In this document: piece after piece, positions 15,211 to 23,577 of the stretch
Layout: every line of letters begins with the position of its first letter
Numbering within the stretch: position 1 is the stretch's first letter
Assembly (NCBI RefSeq): GCF_000378385.1
Contig: NZ_KB899660.1
Coordinates: 744,001 to 808,000, forward strand
From: Paenibacillus daejeonensis DSM 15491
GTDB taxonomy: Bacteria > Bacillota > Bacilli > Paenibacillales > Paenibacillaceae
Direction of reading: 5' to 3'
Length of the DNA: 64,000 nt
Position numbers and translations under genes: made by a program
Notes under the pieces: model-generated
Told to the model about the DNA's origin: nothing
The model's input: only the letters and a program-made list of their open reading frames with translations
The model's database searches: none

Positions 15211-15855
15211 TTAATCAGGCGGTTTACGGAACAGGCCGCGGTGCTTGACGCGCTCTACCGCCTCTTTACTGCTTTTCACGCCGAGTTTTTTTAACATTTT
15301 ATTCACCTGGTTTTTTAGCGTACTTTCCGCCTTGAACAGCTTCTTCTCGATCTGCGATTGGGTATACCCCTGCTCAATCAACTCATAGACTTCCCGTTCG
15401 GCGGGCGTTAGCGCTTGTAATTGTTCTTCCCGCTTCAGTCTGGCAAATTCCTGGAGCAGGGGCTCCATCGCCGAGGTCTGGTGGTAGGCATGCCGAATCG
15501 TCTGCGGCAGCTCCGCAAATCTGGACTTATCCAGATAATTGACGGCTCCAGCCGTAAAAGACTGCATAATGGTACTGCTGTCGCTCAGCGAACTAAGCAT
15601 AATAATCGGAACGGGACGAATATCATGGATTTGCATCGCTATGTAGATGCCCTCACGCCCACTCGGCGTCAGTTGGATATCCATCAGCACGACATCAAAC
15701 TCAAGGCTTTTGGCCATTCGTACAGCCTCTTCCTCGGAAGTTGCCGCCCCGACGACAAGCAGATCGGCCTCATGGTTAAGAAACGCAGTGACCGACTTGA
15801 TCCAATCCGCATCATCCTCCACCATCAGTACACGGATATGAGGCTTGTCCGTCAT
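15211..15855 (-). CDS. NarL/LuxR-type response regulator
   Basis: A 214-residue two-component regulator. The receiver domain shows Asp14/Asp15, phospho-acceptor Asp59 (VVLMDIQ) and Lys110 (YLDKS). The C-terminal LuxR-type helix-turn-helix includes LTPAEREVYELIEQGYTQSQI and STLKNQVNKMLKKLGV. It starts within the last codons of the kinase (ATGA overlap), so the two are partners. The adjacent exporter and polyketide genes are plausible targets. Confidence 0.92.
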   Translation of the reverse strand: MTDKPHIRVLMVEDDADWIKSVTAFLNHEADLLVVGAATSEEEAVRMAKSLEFDVVLMDIQLTPSGREGIYIAMQIHDIRPVPIIMLSSLSDSSTIMQSFTAGAVNYLDKSRFAELPQTIRHAYHQTSAMEPLLQEFARLKREEQLQALTPAEREVYELIEQGYTQSQIEKKLFKAESTLKNQVNKMLKKLGVKSSKEAVERVKHRGLFRKPPD

Positions 15856-17198
15856 GATGCTTCCTCCTCTCGAGTACGTGTCCGCGGAAACGACAGCGTA
15901 ACAGTCGTCCCTCTGCCGGGCTCGCTGGCAAGCTGCACGCTGCCGCCACTTTTGGCCATCACGCGATAGACATAAGACAATCCCAACCCGTAATTATCGT
16001 TGCTTCCCTTTGTGCTGTAGAAGGGCTCAAAGACTCGCGCCGCCTGAGCTGGAGCAAGCCCGATTCCCGTGTCTGTGAAACGAATCCGCACCTGCCTCCG
16101 GCCAATCTCCACAGCAATCCGCAGCTCCCCGCCATCCGGCATAGCTTCCATACTGTTGGAGACGATATTGCCGCAGGCCTCTCGCAAATGTACAGGATCC
16201 GTCAGGACGAGAACCTCGGCATCAACCGATTGGACGATCCGGATGTCTGCTGCTGCAAGCCGTTCCCTGTGAGCGAGAATAACCTCATCTATGATGTGAG
16301 CGGGCGAGCATGGCTCTAGCCGGAGCGTAAGCTCCTTCATCTGACCGTGGATGCGCGAAACCATGGCCAGCATATGCTCAGAACTGGCGGCGATGATCCG
16401 CAGATGGTCCTCCGCAGCTTCGTGCTCTTTCAGTTCCCGGCGCAGGTTGGCGGTACTGATCGCAATCTTGCCAAGCTCGTTTTTAATCGTATGATTGAGC
16501 ATCGAGGCTCCCGAGCTGGCAGCCTGCAACGCCGGTTCGAGTGGGTCGCTCTCGACACGGACTCGGACCCCCAATACACTGTATACAAAGGAAAACAGCA
16601 GTGCAATGCCAAGCGAATACGTCACGAAAATGGACACGTAACCAAAAAAAGCAAACGCCGGATCAATCGCAAGTCCAACGTAAATAAGGCCAAAAACCGC
16701 CAGCAGCGTAGGTGTCATGATTAGGGCAGTTATGCCCCGGCCGCGCCGAATATGCCGGTCCGTCTCGCGCACCCAGGCACCAATGAGTAAATAACAGGCC
16801 ACAGCATAGTACGCGCCGGCCCACACCGCCAACAGCGTATAGTTCATTTGAAATGCTGGTGCGAAGGTGGTCCACCCGGCCATACCGACAACCGGCAGCA
16901 GCGGTATCAGCTTGCCAGCCGTCCGCTGGGCAGGGGTACGAAGCCGTTCGCAATAGACCAGGGCAAAAACCAGCACCGTATAGGGAGTCAAGGTGAGATT
17001 CAGATACTGGATGACACCCGCTACCAGAACCCATCCACTATCGCTCAACCAATCCGTCGTTCCCCCAATTGCAGCACTGGTCAAAAACAAGCCTGCCCAG
17101 CGATTAGCGGCGCGCCGGGGCTGGACGAACCAGACCACAGCCGCAGTCGCTAGCAGAGCGGCAAAATAATAGAGCATCCTCTGATCATCCTCACCCAT
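15852..17198 (-). CDS. Membrane sensor histidine kinase
   Basis: A 448-residue kinase with six or seven membrane helices in residues 8-210 and no large external domain, so it probably senses a membrane or membrane-soluble signal. The phospho-acceptor is His236 in LNHTIKNELGK. The ATPase shows the N box (EACGNIVSNSMEAM), FTDTGIGL, the F box FEPFYSTKG and NYGLGLSYVYRV. AAGAGG stands five bases before the ATG. It follows the MMPL gene by 54 bases and overlaps the response regulator by four. Confidence 0.92.
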   Translation of the reverse strand: MGEDDQRMLYYFAALLATAAVVWFVQPRRAANRWAGLFLTSAAIGGTTDWLSDSGWVLVAGVIQYLNLTLTPYTVLVFALVYCERLRTPAQRTAGKLIPLLPVVGMAGWTTFAPAFQMNYTLLAVWAGAYYAVACYLLIGAWVRETDRHIRRGRGITALIMTPTLLAVFGLIYVGLAIDPAFAFFGYVSIFVTYSLGIALLFSFVYSVLGVRVRVESDPLEPALQAASSGASMLNHTIKNELGKIAISTANLRRELKEHEAAEDHLRIIAASSEHMLAMVSRIHGQMKELTLRLEPCSPAHIIDEVILAHRERLAAADIRIVQSVDAEVLVLTDPVHLREACGNIVSNSMEAMPDGGELRIAVEIGRRQVRIRFTDTGIGLAPAQAARVFEPFYSTKGSNDNYGLGLSYVYRVMAKSGGSVQLASEPGRGTTVTLSFPRTRTREEEAS

Positions 17199-17252
17199 TA
17201 ATACCTCTTATTCTATCATAAGAAGCAAGGATGGCGAATGCAGCAAGATGCT

Positions 17253-19301
17253 CTAGCGGCGCAGGCCAGGGGCCCACCAGTTCCACTTGCCGAGCAGCTT
17301 CATCAGTGCCGGCATCAGGAGAAATCGGATTAATGTGGCATCTATAAAAATCGCCAGGGCGATTCCAACGCCGAGCTGCTGTACCCCAGCCACTTCCCCC
17401 CAGGCAAAAGGCAAGGTTACGGCTATAATGATAGCTGCCGCGCATGTAATCACTCGTCCTGTGCGGGCCAGTCCCAAGATGACGGCGGCCTCGTTATTAC
17501 CTGTGCTGCGGTAGGTTTCATAAATACGCGAGACCAGAAAGACGGCGTAGTCCATGCTGATGCTAAACGCCAAGCCAAAAATAAAGACCGGAATCATAAT
17601 GGCGATCGGTCCGGGCATCACGCCCAGCAGGCCATCCCGAAAAATCCAGGCCAAGAGCCCAAATGAGGCCCCCAGACTCAGAATGTTCATGAGCAGCGTC
17701 TTTACCGCGATAATGACAGAACGGAAGGCAAGGAGCAGCATGACCAGGTTGGATATCGCAATGCTTAATGCCACTTTGCCGAGATTGTCATAAATGAGCT
17801 GCTGGACTTCCTGCCGGTATTTCGCCTCGCCACCCAGTATTAGCTTTCCTGATACCAGCTGCTCATGCGCATCCCACTGCCTCAGCCATTCGTCTACTCC
17901 AGACGATCCCGGCTCACCGTTAAGCTGGAGCCGTACAACTGCCGGTCCCCCTGCAACCGGCGGCAACCCTGCCGCCTCCATGACGAGCGGGTCGCTGCCC
18001 ATTTGCTTGACAAGCAAAGTGGCGGCTTCCATCTTGGCTGCCAGGGGCAGGTTATCAGTCCCCGAGAGAACAGCATACAGTGTGGACTGCGACGGATGGC
18101 CAAACCGCGCCTCCAATCGTTCATGAGCCTGCCTTGCCTCCGAAGAGAGCGGCAGCGAAGCCGCATCCGGGATAGTTAACTGTATCCGCATAAGCGGCAA
18201 ACAGCAGAGCAGCAGTAACGCTCCTGAACCAACAGCAGCCAGTACAGGACGCTTCATCAATGCGGCAGACCAGCCATGCCAGAGGGCCGCGCGCCGTTGA
18301 TGGCCCGACTTCGTCCGCAGAGCGGGAGTCAAGAGGGATAAGAGTGCAGGCACAAGGGACCATGCGATCAAGAAACTGAGGCTCAGCACGACAAGTGATG
18401 CCAGCGCCACAGAGCGGAACATCGGCAGCGGGATCCATAACGTTCCGAGCAACCCAAGGGCAACCGCTCCCGCCGCAAAGAAAACGGCCCGGCCAGCAGT
18501 TGCCATCGTAAGGGAAAGCGCGTCCGTTGGGTCTGCTGTGGCCAATTCTTCACGATAGCGGCTGACCAGCATCAAGGCAAAATCCAGACTAAGCGCAAGC
18601 CCCACCATAGGAATCACATTCAGCACAAACGAAGATAATACGACCTCTGTTCCGATCCAGTACATGATACCCATCGCCGTGCTAACCGTCACTAAACCAC
18701 ACACGATAGGGATAGCCGCAGCGGCGAAACCGCCAAAAGCGAGCAGCAAAAACAAAAAGGCAATCGGCACTCCGATGAGCTCGGCCTGCCGAAAATCGCG
18801 GTGGCTGGCCTCATTTACCTCTGCCTGGATGACAGGCTGTCCCGTCAGACGGACCGTTATTCCCGGCTGCTCCGGCAAATATGCCCTTACCGTGTCAATC
18901 TTGGGCCCCCACCTATGAGTGGGGGCTTGAAAGGTAATCAGCGCATAAGCCGTGTTGCCTTCCCGCATGCCTGGCTGCTCCAGCGGCGACACAAGCAGGT
19001 CCAGGTCGCCATGCAGCCTGAGCCAGTCCATCGTTCGCTGCAGATAGGCCTCCATGACGGGAGCGGCAACGGACGGCTGCCCTTCGAAGAGCACGATGAC
19101 GGGATTGGCTGGCATCCCATACGCCTGCTCTAATAGCTGCTGTACCTTGCTGTGCTCCCCGTCAACGGCCAGTCCATGGTCCTGCAGTACTTCCCCCAGC
19201 TTGGGGGCCCACGGAGCCAGTACGATCAACAAGAACAGCCAGCCCCCGATAACCAGCAAGGCATGCCGGCTGAACCACCCGCTGAGCCATGTGGCGCCCA
19301 T
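17253..19301 (-). CDS. MMPL-family RND exporter
   Basis: A 682-residue transporter of the MMPL branch of the RND superfamily, driven by the proton gradient and often moving lipids or lipid-like polyketides. Two repeats each start with a single helix and an external domain and end with a five-helix bundle. LSLDFALMLVSRYREEL (first half) and FSISMDYAVFLVSRIYE (second half) are the Asp-containing relay motifs. It begins five bases after the FAD oxidoreductase stop, which points to export of the polyketide made by this operon. Confidence 0.9.
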   Translation of the reverse strand: MGATWLSGWFSRHALLVIGGWLFLLIVLAPWAPKLGEVLQDHGLAVDGEHSKVQQLLEQAYGMPANPVIVLFEGQPSVAAPVMEAYLQRTMDWLRLHGDLDLLVSPLEQPGMREGNTAYALITFQAPTHRWGPKIDTVRAYLPEQPGITVRLTGQPVIQAEVNEASHRDFRQAELIGVPIAFLFLLLAFGGFAAAAIPIVCGLVTVSTAMGIMYWIGTEVVLSSFVLNVIPMVGLALSLDFALMLVSRYREELATADPTDALSLTMATAGRAVFFAAGAVALGLLGTLWIPLPMFRSVALASLVVLSLSFLIAWSLVPALLSLLTPALRTKSGHQRRAALWHGWSAALMKRPVLAAVGSGALLLLCCLPLMRIQLTIPDAASLPLSSEARQAHERLEARFGHPSQSTLYAVLSGTDNLPLAAKMEAATLLVKQMGSDPLVMEAAGLPPVAGGPAVVRLQLNGEPGSSGVDEWLRQWDAHEQLVSGKLILGGEAKYRQEVQQLIYDNLGKVALSIAISNLVMLLLAFRSVIIAVKTLLMNILSLGASFGLLAWIFRDGLLGVMPGPIAIMIPVFIFGLAFSISMDYAVFLVSRIYETYRSTGNNEAAVILGLARTGRVITCAAAIIIAVTLPFAWGEVAGVQQLGVGIALAIFIDATLIRFLLMPALMKLLGKWNWWAPGLRR

Positions 19302-19306
19302 CCGAT

Positions 19307-20473
19307 TTACCCGCTGGACCCGCTGCCAACAGGCATCGGGGCAAGCCTAGTGGCAGTAACCAAGCGATGGGCAAGAAAGGGAGCCGCCAGTGCTGCCTGT
19401 CTAAAGAAAGGGGTGAGCGCTGACTGGCTCAGGCTCCACTGCAGGATTCTGCCCCAGCGCTGGGGACGCGCGAGCTGCTGACGAATGGCTGAGCTATAGG
19501 CGCGCTGCCAATCCAGCAGATCAATCCGGCCTGCCAAATACGCATCCGCCTGCTCCGCACACAAGGCAGCCGAACGCAGTGCCATCGACATGCCATCTCC
19601 GCAGAGCGGCGGAATGACGGAAGCCGCGTCCCCCGCCAGCGCCACGCCGTCCCAGACGGACGAGCGCTTGCCAAGCAGCACCGGGGACACGGCTGCTTGC
19701 GTGCCAGGTATCGGCTCAGCGCCTTCGAGCCGTCGCTGCAGCTGTCGGTTGCTTCGACTGGCATGCTCCAGCAACTCCAGCACCCCTTTGGCCCCAGCTT
19801 GCTCACCATGCACGAGCAGACCCGCAGCGTTCATCACTCCGCCTTCCACAGGGGAGATTCCGACATAACCGCCTTTCCAGAAGTACAGCTCGACCGTCTC
19901 ACCTGTCGCCATTCCCTTCAAGTGCGATTTGATACCGAAATAACGTTTCCTGTCCCGTTTAGTGGCCTCGCCTCTGACAGATGTACCAGGCAGACCGGAT
20001 CTGGCATAAGCGCCACTGGCTACGATGACGGCTCGGGCGTAAATCCTGCTCTTGGCTGCGCCCAGCAGCTCCACAACATACCTACTCCCCTCCTGACGAA
20101 CCTCGCTTGCCGTCACCCCCGTCCGGATCAATGCTCCATGATCTGCCGCGCGCCGATGTAGCGCAGAGTCCAGGAAAAACCGGCTGATCCCCAAGGCCGT
20201 TCCGGGCAGGGCAAGCTGAAGCTCGCGCTGGCCATGCAACGCAAGGGAAGCCTGCCGGATCCGGGCAGGCGTCTGATCAAGAATCTCATCCAGCAGCGTC
20301 AGCTCCTCCAGCATGGCAAGCGATTCCGGCGAGAGGAACTCGCCGCATACCTTGTGGCGCGGGAATTGCTGGCGGTCAATCAGTACGGTCTGCCAACCTC
20401 GTCGGGCAAGGGCAATTGCAGCAGCGCTCCCCGCGATTCCGGCACCTATAATTGCTACATCCGTCTCATCCAT
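19307..20473 (-). CDS. FAD-dependent oxidoreductase (geranylgeranyl-reductase-like)
   Basis: A 388-residue flavoprotein with the dinucleotide-binding motif VAIIGAGIAGSAAAIALARRGW at the N-terminus (split here for length: GAGIAGSAAA), HKVCGEFLSPES, and the second FAD motif LAGDAASVIPPLCGDGMSMAL. Such enzymes reduce or hydroxylate isoprenoids and polyketides. It overlaps the methyltransferase by eight bases and sits in the type III polyketide synthase operon, so it is a likely tailoring enzyme. The substrate is not known. Confidence 0.88.
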   Translation of the reverse strand: MDETDVAIIGAGIAGSAAAIALARRGWQTVLIDRQQFPRHKVCGEFLSPESLAMLEELTLLDEILDQTPARIRQASLALHGQRELQLALPGTALGISRFFLDSALHRRAADHGALIRTGVTASEVRQEGSRYVVELLGAAKSRIYARAVIVASGAYARSGLPGTSVRGEATKRDRKRYFGIKSHLKGMATGETVELYFWKGGYVGISPVEGGVMNAAGLLVHGEQAGAKGVLELLEHASRSNRQLQRRLEGAEPIPGTQAAVSPVLLGKRSSVWDGVALAGDAASVIPPLCGDGMSMALRSAALCAEQADAYLAGRIDLLDWQRAYSSAIRQQLARPQRWGRILQWSLSQSALTPFFRQAALAAPFLAHRLVTATRLAPMPVGSGSSG

Positions 20474-21212
20474 TTCCTACACCTCCCTTGCCGCCTCTTG
20501 AAATTACAGCAGCGTAACGGAACAAGGGTCGCCAGCTGTACTTGAGCTGCGTAGCTGGCAGGTCGGCCGCGAGCTTCTCCCAATCTGCCGCGCGGAATCC
20601 CTTGGCCACCGACAACGGACCATCATGCCGGATATACCGGTTCCCGGGCAACAGCCGGGATGCGCCCCACACCGCTACCCAGGCGGCCCAATGGCGGTGG
20701 ATGTCATTAATGACCACGCCCAGCTTGGCTACGCTTGTCAGCGCGCGAACGGCCGACAGCAGCTGCTCGCCGTGGAAATGATGCAGCAACTGCGTCGCCG
20801 TGACGATATCGGCAGACTCGCCAAGATCGCTCAGACGGAACAAATCCGCTTGGACGACAGTAATTCTCTGCTCTGCCCGATGCAGCACCCGTGCCGCCTC
20901 ACAGGCCTCGGCACCGGCATCGACGAGCCGAATCGTGATCTGAATCTGCCGTTTGTCCGCCCAGCGTAACAGAGAACGGTTCACATCGCCGGAGCCACAC
21001 CCCACATCCAACACACGCAGGCTGCGGGGCTTCCCCGCAGCCTGCCAGAGCTGTTCGACGCCATATACGGTTGGACCGGATGCATGGAATAGCCGGTTAA
21101 GTACCCGCAGCTGGCTGAGGGCGTGGCTTAGCTCCGGACCCCCAGCCTGTGCGTCATCCATCAGCTCCGGCCGATCAGCCCTTCGGGATAGCGTTTTAAG
21201 CACGGACAACAC
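20466..21212 (-). CDS. Class I SAM-dependent methyltransferase
   Basis: A 248-residue methyltransferase with motif I VLDVGCGSGDVN and an acidic motif II in RLVDAGAEA. In type III polyketide operons such an enzyme usually methylates a phenolic or pyrone oxygen or the carboxyl precursor. The start is GTG 21212, inside the end of the synthase gene (17-base overlap); GTG 21203, behind AGGCAGG, is an alternative. The basic Gly-rich C-terminus overlaps the oxidoreductase start. Confidence 0.85.
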   Translation of the reverse strand: MLSVLKTLSRRADRPELMDDAQAGGPELSHALSQLRVLNRLFHASGPTVYGVEQLWQAAGKPRSLRVLDVGCGSGDVNRSLLRWADKRQIQITIRLVDAGAEACEAARVLHRAEQRITVVQADLFRLSDLGESADIVTATQLLHHFHGEQLLSAVRALTSVAKLGVVINDIHRHWAAWVAVWGASRLLPGNRYIRHDGPLSVAKGFRAADWEKLAADLPATQLKYSWRPLFRYAAVISRGGKGGVGNG

Positions 21213-22362
21213 CTGCCTGCTCGTCTACAGCATGCAAGGTTGCTGCCTGCGGGACATAGCTCATGCGCAGCATCTCGAAGGTCAGGCCCGGACCAAATGC
21301 GACGGCCAACCCACTTTGCTGCTCGGCTGAGGTCGAGTCGTTGAGTGTCCTCCGCAATTCCTCCAGCACAAACAGAATCGTAGCGGAGGACAGATTGCCA
21401 TAACGCCGCAATACGTTACGGCTGGGGGCAACCTGCTCGTCCTGCAGATGAAAGGTCTGCTGCACCGCATCGACGATTCCTTTGCCGCCAGGATGTACCG
21501 CCCACCAGTCCGGGAGTTTGCCACCGAGCATACGATCCAACTCGCCCGGAATATGTCTGGCAATGAGTCGGGGCACTTCTGGTGACAGATACAGATCGAA
21601 GCCGTGATCGCCAAGCTCCCATGCCATCTGGTCAGCACTGTCAGGCAGCAGCGTACTGTACGGCTCGTCCAGCAGGAAGTGACCGACACCGCCCTGTCCC
21701 ACCGCTTCGGTGATGACACAGGCGGAGGCTCCATCTCCGAAAAAGGACGCCCCATAGAGCGCTTCCCGCTGGCCTGACGGCTGGATATGCAAGGTGCAGA
21801 GCTCCACGCAGACAACAAGCGCACGGGCCCCTGGTTGTGAGGCTGTAATTTGCCTTGCAAGACCGATCGCTTTCAGCCCTGCGCCGCATCCCAGAAACTG
21901 CAGTGGCAACCGCTGTACAGCAGGCTTCAGTCCGAGCTGCCAGGTCAGCTCTGCATCGAGCCCTGGCAGGAATTGTCCTGTACAGCTGACAGTGATGAGA
22001 TGGGTAATCTCGGATGGTAACGAGCCGCTCTCCAGAAGCGCAGTCCTGGCAGCGGTAAGCGCAAGCGGCACAGATTCACGTTTGTATATGCGCATCCGCT
22101 CGGACGTCGTCGGAGCAGGTGCCGCCTTGTCAGTTGTCGGAAAATATCTGCACTGCGCCGGCTCAGCCAGCAGGTTGGGCTCGCAGGTGTAACGCGTTTC
22201 TACTCCATTCTGGCGGAAGACTCGTCTGGCCCAACGCGCTGCGTCCGGTTGACCGGCGAGCGCTTCTGCCAGTCTGGCTGACGTTTCGTGTTGCTCGAGC
22301 TGGTGCTCGGGCAGGGCAAGTCCAATACCGGTAATCGCAATCCCCTTGGTTCCCGTCGGCAT
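21196..22362 (-). CDS. Type III polyketide synthase (chalcone/alkylpyrone synthase family)
   Basis: A 388-residue homodimeric ketosynthase that extends an acyl-CoA with malonyl-CoA units to make pyrones or resorcinols. The catalytic triad is complete: Cys159 (QFLGCGAGLKAI), His290 (WAVHPGGKGI) and Asn323 (RYGNLSSATILFVLEEL). ATG 22362 lies six bases after GGAGGAG; the upstream ten codons have no site. It resembles Bacillus BpsA/BcsA. It is the first gene of the run synthase, methyltransferase, oxidoreductase, MMPL exporter, kinase, regulator. Confidence 0.93.
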   Translation of the reverse strand: MPTGTKGIAITGIGLALPEHQLEQHETSARLAEALAGQPDAARWARRVFRQNGVETRYTCEPNLLAEPAQCRYFPTTDKAAPAPTTSERMRIYKRESVPLALTAARTALLESGSLPSEITHLITVSCTGQFLPGLDAELTWQLGLKPAVQRLPLQFLGCGAGLKAIGLARQITASQPGARALVVCVELCTLHIQPSGQREALYGASFFGDGASACVITEAVGQGGVGHFLLDEPYSTLLPDSADQMAWELGDHGFDLYLSPEVPRLIARHIPGELDRMLGGKLPDWWAVHPGGKGIVDAVQQTFHLQDEQVAPSRNVLRRYGNLSSATILFVLEELRRTLNDSTSAEQQSGLAVAFGPGLTFEMLRMSYVPQAATLHAVDEQAGVVRA

Positions 22363-22601
22363 ATCAATCTCCTCCATTTGCTGCGTTATCAAACTCAGGA
22401 CATGCAGTTATCTATGGATATTCATGGAGCGTGTAATCTATGCCAAGTGGCCGACTGCACGGCCATCGCCTATTTAAGCAAGGCCGTGACAGACGTCCAA
22501 TCCGCTGATGCCTTCCGCCATATACTGTGGTGTACCGGAAGATGAGAGATGCCCTTCCGCAGGCAGCTTCATCCGGAATTCGTTTACAGGGAGGAATTAG
22601 T

Positions 22602-22697
22602 ATGTCCGGTGTTGTTGGAGGAGCGTACACTTCGACTGGCGCAATTCTGGTGCTTTTCATTCTGCTGGTCATCATATCCTGCAGTTTCCTTTGCTAA
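22602..22697 (+). CDS. YjcZ/SSCA-type small sporulation protein
   Basis: A 31-residue peptide with a Gly-rich start and one hydrophobic helix (TGAILVLFILLVII), closely matching the YjcZ family of spore-associated small membrane proteins. AGGGAGG stands nine bases before the ATG. It ends in CSFLC rather than the usual RTFWF-like end. A second copy lies at 50219-50326. It is too short for most gene finders. Confidence 0.8.
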   Translation: MSGVVGGAYTSTGAILVLFILLVIISCSFLC

Positions 22698-22715
22698 GCT
22701 CGACAGGATGTATAC

Positions 22716-22757
22716 AAAAAGCCGTCCCAGGCCAGACATGGCTGTCAGGGACGGCTT
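22716..22757 (-). terminator. Terminator after RsuA-type pseudouridine synthase
   Basis: A 10-bp stem (AAGCCGTCCC / GGGACGGCTT) followed on the minus strand by TTTTTG. It lies eight bases after the stop of the pseudouridine synthase gene and may also end the small YjcZ transcript. Confidence 0.85.
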
Positions 22758-22764
22758 CTTCATG

Positions 22765-23538
22765 TTATGTCTGCGTTTTCTTCGCCTTGACACTGGCGGC
22801 ATGATCTTGAAGTGAAACGAGCTCTTGCTCCGTCAGCTCGCGATACCTGCCAAGAGGCAGGCCAGGATCCAGCTCCAGCGTGCCCATCGTTATGCGGCGC
22901 AAATAGGTAACACGCTTGCCGACCGCTTCGAACATCCGCTTCACCTGGTGGAACTTGCCTTCACGGATGGTCAGTGTAATCCGCGAGGTGAATGAACCGT
23001 CGCTCTGCTCCTCCACATGATCGATATGCAGCACTGCCGGCATCGTTACGTAACCATCATCCAATTGCACGCCTCTTTCGAAGAGATCGCGGTCTTCTTC
23101 GCTCACCTTGCCGGCCACAATGGCTTCATAGGTCTTGTCGACATGCTTGCGGGGCGACAACAGCTCATGGGCCAACTGCCCGTCATTGGTGAGCAGCAGC
23201 AGCCCTTCCGTATCTTTGTCCAGACGGCCGACCGGAAATGGCTTCAGCAGACGATCCTCCGGCTGGAGCAGGTCGATGACCGTCCGCTCGCGTGTATCCT
23301 CCGTGGCCGAGATAACTCCCTGCGGCTTGTGCATCATAAAGTAAATCACGTCCCGGTACATGACGCGGGTGTCCTGCCAATACACCTCGTCGTTCTCAGG
23401 ATCTACATTCAAGCCGCTATCCTTGACGAGCCGGTCGTTTACTGTCACTTTGCCTTGCTTCACTGCTTTTTTTATTTCGCTCCGGGAGCCGTATCCCATA
23501 TGGGATAGCAGCTTGTCCAGGCGAATCGGCTTGGCCAT
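22765..23538 (-). CDS. RsuA/RluB/RluF family rRNA pseudouridine synthase
   Basis: A 257-residue enzyme that isomerises a uridine of rRNA to pseudouridine. An N-terminal S4 RNA-binding domain (IRLDKLLSHMGYGSRSEIK) precedes the catalytic domain with PVGRLDKDTEGLLLLTNDG, where the Asp of RLDKDT is the nucleophile. REGKFHQVKRMFEAVG is the usual C-terminal motif. Which uridine it targets cannot be told. It lies downstream of the RsmF-like methyltransferase on the same strand. Confidence 0.92.
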   Translation of the reverse strand: MAKPIRLDKLLSHMGYGSRSEIKKAVKQGKVTVNDRLVKDSGLNVDPENDEVYWQDTRVMYRDVIYFMMHKPQGVISATEDTRERTVIDLLQPEDRLLKPFPVGRLDKDTEGLLLLTNDGQLAHELLSPRKHVDKTYEAIVAGKVSEEDRDLFERGVQLDDGYVTMPAVLHIDHVEEQSDGSFTSRITLTIREGKFHQVKRMFEAVGKRVTYLRRITMGTLELDPGLPLGRYRELTEQELVSLQDHAASVKAKKTQT

Positions 23539-23577
23539 GATTATTCCCCCTTCGACCCTGTCGGTTAGATGTTTCGT

